This document shows, piece by piece, positions 46,728-57,700 of a stretch of DNA of 64,000 bases (position 1 is the first letter of the stretch; the number at the start of each line of letters is the position of its first letter). Source of the DNA: Lutraria lutraria. Its lineage: Eukaryota > Mollusca > Bivalvia > Venerida > Mactridae. The notes under the pieces were generated by a model. The model did not search any database. It had not been told where the DNA came from and worked only from the letters and a program-made list of their open reading frames with translations. The position numbers and the translations under genes are program-made. The stretch covers positions 518,368 through 582,367 of the forward strand of contig OZ026850.1 of assembly GCA_964023205.1 (NCBI GenBank), read 5' to 3'.

Positions 46728-48026
46728 CTAAGCAAATGGATTTGATATATTACTGATTAATTGTTCTCTTAAAGTATTCACTTCACATTTCAGAGTTTCA
46801 CATTCTTTCTTATATTTTTCCATTTCTTGTTTATGCTTTTTTGACTCTCTTGTTAGTTTAGTATAGTCTTTGAGTTTCTGTTTCTGTCTTTCCACTGTTG
46901 ATTTCAACTTTTCATTTTCAGTTTTAAGTTTCATTACATCCTTAAGTTGTTTCTTTAAATCTTTCACTTCTTTGCTTAACTCTTCCAGGTTGCTGTCAGC
47001 TGATTTCTTTTTCATCTGTTTCAATCTATCTTCAATTAGTTTATGAACAGGTACTTTATGATTACTTCCTGCCAGAACTTCAAGAGATTTATGACATTTT
47101 AGTTCAAGATTTGTTAGTAAGTCACTAAGTTTTTGAATTATAACCCCTGGATGAGACTTTTCATCACAAGATTCGTACCCCACACGATCTTGATAAATCA
47201 ATGGAACAAGCTGCGTGTCAATGACACTTATAAGTCTTTTATTGATGCTTGCTTGTCCACTTTGAAGTTTTTTGAGTTCATCAGATAGTTTCTGTGACAG
47301 CCACGGATGGTCCTTGTCAAGTTTCTCCTTAAACACAGAAAAGGCGGTCGGACCTCTGTGTGGTAAGTATCGCAAAAGCATGGCAACTTGTGTTTCACGA
47401 GACAAAATTTTCTGAAATGGCAAAGAAATTTTCTGTGAGTTTAAAAAGTTTCAACAATTTTGGTGAAATTATTTTTGATTTTGATGATTTTAGTTTTTGA
47501 TAAATGCCTTAAAATATTTAAAGATCTTATTCAGTTATATATTGACTGATCACAAAATTTATATGCTGAGCTAAAAAAGAAACCAGACACTAAATATTTT
47601 TACCATTGTTTGGTATTCTGCGATAATTGTTTAAATGTTTAAACAAATTTGAATAATGTCCTGCCTGTTAGAATTTACACTGTTTTGATAAATCATGGAT
47701 TCGATTAATCCAGAAGCAAAAATGGTGTAGCTAATTTTAGAGAGTCAAGTTTCTTTTTTGGCTCAGTATACACGCAGTAACTATTTGTTGTGCTTTAAGT
47801 TATAAATATACATTTTTAGCAAAGTGTGTTTCTATTAATTATACAATATATGCACAGAATCTTACATATATAAATAAAGATGTCTACTTACACTCAGTTT
47901 ATCCATCTGTTCTTCTGTTAAAATACCCTCAGCATACAGAGCATGCAAGAATGACGGAGACGGATCAAGATCTCGAAGAAAACTATCAAAGCAACGATCT
48001 AACGCTCGTCTTTCTTTTTGTTCCAT
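46728..48026 (-). CDS. CARD-coiled-coil protein C
   Basis: Two exons, 48026-47892 and 47411-46728, GT-AG, 272 aa. CARD at about 4-82: DSFLRDLDPSPSFLHALY, LTEEQMDKLS, then MLLRYLPHRGPTAFSVFKEK and WLSQKL. Middle module at about 95-175 with IDTQLVPLIYQDRVGYE and VHKLIEDRLKQ. Coiled coil from about 180 to 262 (repeated LKK, EKLK and KKE blocks). More diverged from A and B than they are from each other, and it lacks their (S/E)IQE(L/M)F tail, ending NISNPFA. The intron after codon 45 is phase 0, as in A. Inferred to be an oligomerising adaptor. Confidence 0.9.
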
Positions 48027-48099
48027 CGTGATAACTTCCCTTTGTTTTTTAACCTCCCGATATTACCAAAGTTTTGTTATGAAATCACTCATATGTTAG

Positions 48100-48400
48100 T
48101 CTCACGTATAGAGTTATGTCTCCTTGTTCATAATAACTGGAGAAATTATCTCCCTTTTCTAATTATCTCCATTTTGTTATTGTCTCCCTTTTGTAAGTTT
48201 CTCCATTTTATAGTTTTCTCCCTTTTGGCAATTTTCTCCATTAATGTAATTATCTACTTTTTTAGTTAGCTCTATTTCATAATTATCTCCTTTTTGTTAT
48301 TATCTCCTTTTCTAAGTTATCTCTTTTTTTGTAATTAACTCCCTCTTTGTCTATGACCTTTCAGTGACTTTCTCACTTATAATTATCTCCCTTTCTTTAT
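48100..48400. repeat. Degenerate TAATTATCTCCCTTTT repeat upstream of CARD C
   Basis: About 14 imperfect copies of a 16-20 base unit (TTATCTCCCTTTT), from about 75 to 370 bases upstream of the CARD C start, the same placement as the repeat before CARD A. Confidence 0.75.
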
Positions 48401-49429
48401 CGTCTCATGGAAATAGTCCTCTATATTTGAGTTCAGTATCTTAAGTAATTAAAACCAACAATTACATGTACCCTCCTATAGTTTTGATTTTTCTTCTTCA
48501 AAATTTCATCCAAATTTGTACACTTTTTGAATTTGAAAGCATTCACTTCTATGTGTCCTTTCATTTTGAATCATAAATTACTTTTAACATGTAATGTGGT
48601 ATGTCCAAACATGTATATGAACCATTCAGTATCAGGCTTATCAGCCAATTCTAATATAACTTCAAAATTCTCAAATCTTATGTTTTTATTTATATGATTT
48701 CATACACTGAAACTTTTGATGTGAACATTTCTTTATTTTTTTTATTATTCAAACTTATTAATTCTACTTATAAATTAACACAACTTAGTTTATATCCAAT
48801 AAGTTAAACCATGGACTAGCACTCCTATACCATATTCGAACAAGGAATTGTGTCAAATTAACCTTTACTTATTCTATTACTGATAAAACTTTTTTGTATT
48901 AAGTTTCATTTTTTTGGACACCATTCTTTATTTTTACTTATCATTTCAATATATCATATCCTGTCATGTTTGAACAATTCTATTGTTTTAAGTCATTCAC
49001 AAACAAAGAACAAAAAAATGAAACCCCAGATTTTTCAGCAAATGTAATAGATCATTCATTCTTAACATGTCTTGTTTAAGCTTTAATGAAAGTTAATCGT
49101 ATCTGTAGACAATATAAATAAATACTCAGTCATTGAATTTTATTTTTCATGAATTTTTTTCACAAATAATGATTTTCATAGAAAACAAATCCAGGTATAT
49201 ATTATTAATAAGTACAAAAATATATAACATTTTTTATGAAGAATTTTATTTGACCCGTTATTAATTCCACACTTTTGGATAATAAGGTACAGTTTTTATG
49301 TGATTATTAAATCGTAAGTGAAATATTGGTACAAATTAGCCATTGTCAATGGAAGGGAGGCAACACTAGTTGTCTTGTGTTTTTTAATTCAAAGCAACAG
49401 AGAGTTGTCTCCCTCTAACTCAAAATTGT
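48401..49429. other. No gene seen
   Basis: Very AT-rich sequence without exon-like features. Confidence 0.55.
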
Positions 49430-49552
49430 TCATTTTTGGAAACTTAACAATAGTTCAGCTTTCCATGAATTTTGATGTGGACCAAAGTGTTATGCTTTTC
49501 TTCATCTGCCATGCAAGTGTTAAACTTGTCTCCTTTCTGTCTGTGTAAGTTC
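49430..49552. repeat. Dispersed repeat, GGAAACTGAACGATAG family, copy 3
   Basis: TTTTTGGAAACTTAACAATAG, CATGAATTTTGATGTGGAC and GTGTAAGTTCAG in the order of copy 1. Confidence 0.65.
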
Positions 49553-50026
49553 AGTTTTGATGTGTCAGTTTCGGTGTATCAGTTTTGATGTGTAATTTTA
49601 GTACTTTGATTTTCAAATGTGTCTTACAAATTTAATTTTCTTGTGTACAACTAGGTTTAATTTTAACAATATAAAACGGAAATGTTCATATTTGAAGTTA
49701 AACCACTCAACCAAAGGGTCCCCAATAGTTGATTGCTGTTTCTGTCAGGCTGATGACCATGTTTTGTATCTATCAATTTAGTACACATCTGGAGTCCATT
49801 GGTAGGGTTTATTTTATAGAATTTCCAATTCTGGATATATTGATAAAAATAATAACAACATGGATATCAAGAGTTTTTAAATCTTTATTTCACACGAGAG
49901 ATTTCAATGATCAATAAGAATCATCAGTAAAGTATAAAGTCAGAAATAAATAAAATGTCGATCATAACTTACTTAGAATACCCAGAACAGAATATTTATT
50001 TGATTTGTGTATAAGTATATACAAAA

Positions 50027-50192
50027 ACAGTCAAAATCTTTGAACAAAGGCCGGACACTTGGGAAAAGACCAAATGTGGCTTTATTGACAGGTGGCCTTT
50101 ATTCAGAGGTCATTTTGTTCTTAATTATCAGTGCCTTTATTTACTGGGTGGCCTTTATTTTGGAGGTGGCCACTAACACATGTTTGATTGTA
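50027..50192. mobile_element. MITE, CAGTCAAACCTGTG family, copy 5
   Basis: Ends ACAGTCAAAATCTTTG and ATGTTTGATTGTAT; GTGGCCTTTATTCAGAGGTC block as in the copy at 53320. Confidence 0.75.
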
Positions 50193-50973
50193 TATACACA
50201 TACACAATATACAACAAGAACTTCTTGTATTGTATAAATTATTAATATTTATGAATTCAATTTTTTATAAAAGAATAAACTTATGAGGTCAAACAGAAAT
50301 GTTGAAGTGTTGTATTATATATTAAGAGATGTGGTGATCACCTGAAAAATATAGCCGATAAAAATTTGTTTATTTATTTCAGCTTCTTGAAGATTAATAA
50401 TTAGTTAAACATATTTATTGTTTATTTTGTTTAAATTTGCGTATACATGTACATAGATTGCTATTTTTTATATGGAGAATGTCTTTTTTATGAATAGATA
50501 GAAATTTCAAAAATTGATAAAAAAATAGCCATCTGTGACTATAATTTCAAAAACAAATATTCTAATTAATACAATAAAGTATTATTTTAAACCAATTAAT
50601 TTACCACAGTAATTATTGTCATGAAAATCATCAAATTTTTGACTAAAATTTAGTGATGGAAAATTTGTGGTTATTGTTGTGGCTTAATAAAATGTGTTCT
50701 GTTGTTTTGTGTGTGATGAGGTGTGGTGTGGTGTAGGTGGCATGGTTTGGTGTGTGTGGTGTTCTGTGGTGTAGTGTGGTGATATGTTTGTGTGTGGTGC
50801 CATTGTAGAGTGGTAAAGTATGTGTTGTTTACTTTGAATGAATGTTAGTAGTAAAAACTTGTTTCTTAAATGAAAAATAGTGATTCAAAATAAAGCTGAT
50901 TACATAGTAAGACAAGTCAATGTAAATATTATGGTACATATAGTACATTAGTAAAGATTTATACAAATCTTGA
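50193..50973. other. No gene; GT-rich low-complexity tract
   Basis: At 50695-50815 a GTGGTGT-type degenerate repeat. Otherwise AT-rich. Confidence 0.5.
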
Positions 50974-51214
50974 ATTCCTTGGTCCGAGGTTATAAAACGT
51001 GAGATCGGTCTCGAAGCTTGAATCTCATATTTTGACCTTTAATGCTGCTAAGATAATCATAAATAAACCACATCACATTTATTTACCTGTCAGCATAACT
51101 GATTGAAATATGTACTTGATTATTAGCTGTGATTTATTTTTGTATGAAAGATTAAAATTGAGTTTTAAGATTGGAGACTGTTCTCATGTTTTATAACCTC
51201 GTGGCCTTGCTAAC
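50974..51214. mobile_element. Inverted-repeat element with GAGGTTATAAAAC ends
   Basis: CCGAGGTTATAAAACGTGAGA at the left and ATGTTTTATAACCTCGTGGC at the right pair as inverted repeats of about 60 bases; about 240 bp in all. Confidence 0.7.
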
Positions 51215-52015
51215 TATGTTGCCCAGCCTTCTTGGCTTGGTCGTTGTAAGGTGATAAGTATATTATACATTATACAATAAAAACCTGGAAAACTTGATCT
51301 CCTCTGGACAGGGCCAAAAGTTTGGTGAAAAGTTTGAATAAATTCCGTAAAAAATGAGACGTGAAATATCATCCGATTTTTAGGGAGTTCCAGTTTTTAG
51401 GGAGTCTGTTATTCAAGGGTTTTACTGTATATTTTAAATTATTGTTAACAGGGTTTGGTAGTGTAGAATAAAAAAAAGATTTTATAGGTTTCTGGTCCTG
51501 TTATTGTGAAATAAGGCAACAGTTAAAAGTTCTTTTGTTTATCATCTTCCAAAACCCTAGATTAAAGATTGGGTCATCAAAGTAAAAAATAAAAATTATT
51601 TGATTTCGGTACAAATCATTATTAAAATGTGACTTTTTGAAAAAATATGTATAGAAATATTTGGTTTTGGCTCAGAGACAACTGGTTCCTTTTAAGTGTT
51701 GCCTTAATTTTTTTACAATAAATCTGTGAGGGGACACACGCAGAACAGAGGAAGGAAAACACACAGTAGTGTATAGCACTCTGTTGAAGCAAATTACAGG
51801 ATAAACAAACAAACAAACAACAAATAAATGAACAACACAGATTGGAAAAACCTCTGTTTATATATATACACCAAGTCTTTTTTGGCACTTCTGGTGCTTA
51901 TGATGAAATTTGAAACAACAATAACAACAGTGCGGAAGCTGTGATATTTTAACAGTGCTGATTTTTATTTTATATTTTTTTACTAAAATCTACTATAGAG
52001 ACTAATAACCTTTTG
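51215..52015. other. No gene seen
   Basis: AT-rich. No exon with splice sites and coding character. Confidence 0.5.
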
Positions 52016-52019
52016 ATTT

Positions 52020-52264
52020 GATTTGATTTTTTTCTCGGCAGTTTAATAACGTCGCACCAACAGTCGAAGGAAATTTGGCAACTTTCCAGCTTTTATGGCG
52101 GAGGAAGACGCCTAGCGTAGTCCTGGGTAGAACCGCTGACCTTCTGTACGCAAGCTGGGTCGCCTCCTCACATGTGAACAACAATGTCCCGGATGGAATT
52201 TGATCTCACAGCAGTGAGAGTCTACTGACAACTAGTCAGAGATCATCACTACTCAACAATGGAG
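52020..52264 (-). mobile_element. SINE with a conserved central domain
   Basis: Minus strand: GCCTCCATTGTTGAGTAGTG tRNA-like head, then GGTTCTACCCAGGACTACGC, GTCTTCCTCCGCC and a tail of TTGATTT. The central GTTCTACCCAGG...GTCTTCCTC block recurs at 63915-63985. Such conserved cores are known from invertebrate SINE superfamilies; the exact one was not determined. Confidence 0.65.
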
Positions 52265-53319
52265 GCTTAAACTGCCTTGAAAAATTATTTTTTAAATTGT
52301 TTTAAATTATGACAATGATGAAAATGATTTTTTATGATAAATGAAAATAAACTTAACAAATAAACAACATGAATATTTAACAACAATATGCTGAAACACA
52401 GCATCAACATAAATACTTAAAACAACATTTACTATCAATACTTCTTGTTGGTCGTTATTGATAGTCAAGCACTTTTTACTAATTACTCTTTTTCTAATCA
52501 TTGTTCTTTCTTTTTTAATTTATAAACTTTTTGCTTATTGATAGTCTTTCTTCTAGTTATACCTCTTGTTCCTAATTAGATATTTTCTATAAAAAATTTA
52601 CATATTCCAGGTAATTAGTATTATTTGTTAATTAATTTACTCAAAATTATTAATTTTATTCCTAATTTTAACCATTTACCTTCAGTAGGACAACATATAT
52701 AAGTATCTTGATTCATACACTAATTATGAGTTCAACAATTAAATAAAGATTTTTCCTTCTTTTTCTGAAGGTTTTTCTCTTATTAACAAAAATAAAAAAT
52801 AAACAACAATAAAATACTTTTAATTTGGCACCAATTAAAATAATCTTTTTCAATTAAAATTTACAAAAAAAATCACTATATTTTCTTATCACAGAAGTAA
52901 TCACATTTTTGTTATAAAAAAAACAATATAACATTAACTACATGTATGTTATATAACCACATAATTTATAGAAGCAACATATCACAATTCTATTATATCA
53001 CAGTTTTTATCTACAATGAAACTATTTGCTAAATACTATTTTGTGATAAAAAAAAACTCAAGGTCTTACAACAAATAAATACTTTGTAAATAAAACATAT
53101 AAAATCACAGTTCATTTGGTTCTCTGATTAAAGACCACCCGTATTTAACGGCTTCTATTACCAGTATCTATCGGATGGTAACAGGGTTTGTACTCACAGA
53201 CAAGTTTGACAGTACCATTTTACCATTTTTAGTCAATATTTTCATGGTTATCACAGATATTGGTAATATTTTGCAATATTTTGTTTATTATCAGCTAACA
53301 AGCTGAGTTTTATTATGAC
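52265..53319. other. No gene seen
   Basis: Extremely AT-rich, with degenerate TAATTACTCTTTTTCTAAT motifs around 52430-52700. Confidence 0.5.
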
Positions 53320-53498
53320 ATAGTCAAACCTGTGAACTAAGGCCACCCTTGGGTAAGACCTTTGACCTTTATTGACAGGTGGCCTTTTTTCAGAGGTCAT
53401 TTTGTTCTATCTGTTCTTATGATGATTTTTAAAATAATGACCTTTACTCACAGGGTGGCCTTTATTTGGAGGTAAATGCTAACACAGGTTTGACTGTA
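53320..53498. mobile_element. MITE, CAGTCAAACCTGTG family, copy 6
   Basis: Ends ATAGTCAAACCTGTGAAC and ACACAGGTTTGACTGTAT. Best preserved with the copy at 26899. Confidence 0.85.
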
Positions 53499-54735
53499 TT
53501 TTTTTTAACATATCTGGATTCCACACAGTTAATTCTACATTCTCTTAATTGACAATTTTACTTTTCGTTACACCATATAAACGCCATCAACTGAGTTACC
53601 CTCCCGTTTCTTAGCTACAGCAACCCCTTCCTCCACATTTCATCCAAACTCACAAAAAAATCCCTACACATGACTCTCTTCTCAACTCTTCACTGAAATC
53701 TTACTTTACACTATCAATAAATCTACAGCAAAAAAAAAGAATAAATGTATTATTCTTTTTCCACGAAAAAATCGAAACAAGAACAATGCCTTGAATGAAA
53801 ATGAATGTACGAAACACTATCATGAAAGGTGTCTCACAAAGTCTTAGATCCTTGTCTAGGATAGGAAATAATTTCAACCACATCATGAAATTTTCGGCAT
53901 TCTGATATAATATTCTTATCTAATTTTGGCTCTTTGAGTATAGTATTTTGTCAGGCCAAAGCCATATTTTTCCACCAAAGAAATATTAAACACATTTGAC
54001 TAATTTTTCTAGACTTTATAACAAAAGCTGATACGTCATTGTTGTAATTGATTGTGATATTAGCCTTTGATATATTATCTCAAACAGCCTTTATAAGCAT
54101 ACCCAAGTTTGGGCAAGAACAATTTTTTTCTGTATGATTGCCTAAAAAAAAATTCTGTTACTTATAATTTGTTTTAACCTGCTGAAAAAATTACAGTGCT
54201 TAATTAAAAGAAAGTTTTAAATCAAATTATTGTTTAGATTTAAAACAGTTAAGCATGAAAACCGAAACAAGCTTTGTGAGTGAATGAAATGACCCTTAAA
54301 GTCATAAAAAGTTCCCTATTTAATTACATGCAATCCTTAAGAGATTATATTGAAAAGAAAATAGATAGAATTTTGGAAAAATGTTGATGTTTTTTCGAGA
54401 ATGATTCAGAAGTCCGTATATTTCTGACCGCCCCTCGTACTTTTATGTTGAACATCGTAAACCACTGAAACTGTGCTGAACAGAATCTTAAATATCTAAC
54501 AACATCATAGAAGCAATGCTCTTTGATGATAATAAATCTTTAAGCCATCTAACAGCATAAATTTCCTGGTATTACATTGTCCAATCATGAATTGGTAAAA
54601 TTATGGAACAAGTTTCAAGTAATTTAATACTAAGAAATATCTCTGATTGTTGCAATAATTTAAAAATATGTTAATTTTCAAAAACCTTAAAATATATCAT
54701 TGCTTATTGTAAAAAAATTCAGGATAGGAGGGAAC
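53499..54735. other. No gene seen
   Basis: AT-rich, downstream of CARD D. Probably includes its 3' UTR; no convincing AATAAA was fixed. Confidence 0.45.
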
Positions 54736-57700
54736 TTAATATTTCCAATGTGATGAACTTCCAAATGGTTTTGTCTGAAGATAATCATTGTACACAACGT
54801 GAGAGATCTCCCTTCCTGTGCTTTTACGAGAAAGGCGTGTAGAACGTCCCACAGTTGGTTTTGAGGAGAGTTTTGGTAAATGAAAAGTTTTTCCGGCATC
54901 CACTTCATCCAAACCGTATCGTGGTTGAAAATGTTCTTCACTCTCTCTTGTGATAGGTTTCAATTCTTTCACCATACTTTTTAGTGTCTTCAGTGTTTGC
55001 TGTTCCTCTTGATGTCTCATCTGAATTCCATCAAGTCTTGCACATTTTAATCTTAAATCTGCAATCAGAGCTTTTGATTTTTCATGTTCATGTTCCACAT
55101 TAGCCAAATCATTAATACTGTTTTGAAGTTGCCTCTCTTTGGCATTTAACTCTTCCTCCAGTTTGCCTCTTTGCTTTTTAAGTTTTTCAACTCTTTCATT
55201 AAATTTTGTTATTTCTGCCACTTGTATTTGATTCTTTTCTTTATATGTCTCCAGAACTTCATGCAGAGAATATTCACAGTCCTCTAATCCAAGAACACTA
55301 AAACAATTTCTTACTTCATTTGTAAGTTCTTCAACTTTTTTGTTGAGTTCATCAGCTTTTTGTTCAATCATTTCAATAGTGACCTCTGTATCACATAATT
55401 CTTCATCAACACTGTCCTTACCATTTAGTACTCTGTAAATTTTTGATAACAACTCATTTACTTCTCCATTGTTCTCTAGGTCTTCTTGTTCATGTTCAAG
55501 TTGGTCACTTATGTCACTATGAACACTATTTCTCCGGGATTTAGTATTATAATGAGGCTCATCTTCAGATTGATTGTCTAATTGTTTGTATAAAAACTTT
55601 CTGATATCTTTCTTGTCTTTCTCACTCAGTCTCTTGCTTTGTCCGAAGTGTTCATGGACGTAGATGTCAACCTTGTCTTTCAATGTCATTGCTTCGGATT
55701 CTGAAACGAAATTTAAATAAAAAAGGATAATATTTGGAGTAACCCACTTGCAACCACTTCAATATTTAGATCACCTAACTCAGTCACTTCAATATTTAGA
55801 CCACCTAACTCAGTCACTTCAATATTTAGATCACCTAACTCAGTCACTTCAATATTTAGATCACCTAACTCAGCCACTTCAATATTTAGACCACCTAACT
55901 CAGTCACTTCAATATTTAGACCACCTAACTCAGTCACTTCAATATTTAGATCACCTAACTCAGTCACTTCAATATTTAGACCACCTAACTCAGTCACTTC
56001 AATATTTAGACCACCTAACTCAGTCACTTCAATATTTAGACCACCTAACTCAGTCACTTCAATATTTAGATCACCTAACTCAGTCACTTCAATATTTAGA
56101 CCACCTAACTCAGTCACTTCAATATTTAGATCACCTAACTCAGCCACTTCAATATTTAGATCACCTAACTCAGTCACTTCAATATTTAGACCACCTAACT
56201 CAGTCACTTCAATATTTAGACCACCTAAATCAGTCACTTCAATATTTAGACAACCTAACTCAGTCACTTCAATATTTAGACCACCTAACTCAGTCACTTC
56301 AATATTTAGACCACCTAACTCAGTCACTTCAATATTTAGACCACCTAACTCAGTCACCTCAATATTTAGACCACCTAACTCAGTCACTTCAATATATATA
56401 CCACCTAACTCAGTCACCTCAATATTTAGACCACCTAACTCAGTCACTTCAATATTAAGTCCAGCTAACCCGGTCACTTCAATAGTAAAACCTACTTGTT
56501 ATAAAAACAACGTAGTTTTGGACTTATTTTCTTTATTTTTGGAAACTGAACAAAAATTTTCCAGACCTATAAGTACTCAGTTTATCTACATTCACTATGC
56601 AATTGTTAAACTAGTTCCTGTTTTATGTTGAAGTGCTTGTCTATGATTCATTATGAAAGTTCACTTTCCATGAGTACATTCAGTTCTTTGATTCCAGTTG
56701 AAACTAGATTAACATTGTGATCATGTGACCATGTGATCATGTGACCATGTGATTCAACTCATTGGTTATGAAAGTATTGTCATAAATGCCCTCGATGAGT
56801 TTTCTTTGTGAAGGCCTTGAAATTTAGAATTACTGAAATTTTACCACAGCTTTATACCTATAAATGACTTCCTATCTGATTGTATAATATATGTTACCAT
56901 ACAAAGTCGCTCTTTACTTTTCTCCGATCAATTTAAGGAGTGCCCGAGAAGGACAGTTAATGTATTTATGTTAATCTTAAATTAGTTTAGTCACATCAGG
57001 TAAAGTCTTATCTTTTATACTGGGTCCTTAATCTAATCTTGTGGGATAAACTCAGCTTATTAAATTTTAATGTCAATACAACATAATGTATTACATAATA
57101 TTTGGATTTATAAAAGATATATCCATTCATAAAGCATTCATTTTAAATTATTTTGATGATACCAACTTGTCCAGCAAGAAAAATTAGGATTACCGTAAAC
57201 TGCTTTTTGTCAAATTTTTAAATCTATTGTGTTTTGTGACTTACGATGAAACATGGAAATGAGATCTATAAATCTTTCATTATCTGTGTATTAACTTGTA
57301 CATTTATTGGTATGCTAAGAATTAAAACAAAGGTAAAACACTACTACAGTCAGTGTATAGCCATTTTATTATACATACATGTGTATTGTTAAAGAAGATG
57401 TTGTACCCTTGGTATTTGATTATTTTAAGTACATGTTTAGATTATTATAATTCTTATAGTCTATTCAAATATATTATCGGCATTTAAAATATTGATTGAT
57501 AATTGATTATATGACAGCTGAAGTATCGTGACAATATAAAACCATTTACTGTCTGGCTAAACAATATGAATGCTTTGTAAAGTCTACCGTTAGTGTTCAA
57601 TGAATTTGAATGTTTTATTTGTCTATCATGAAAATATGAAGATACCAAAATTGAATGTTATATCTCTATATCGAGGGCTCAGCGCAACACAGTCGTAACT

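Noticed and set aside
54687..54941. 84-codon minus-strand frame
   Set aside because: Overlaps the end of CARD D in another frame.
55713..56477. Open frames of 236 and 254 codons on opposite strands
   Set aside because: Product of the exact 30 bp repeat in the CARD D intron; no splice or start context and pure repeat peptides.
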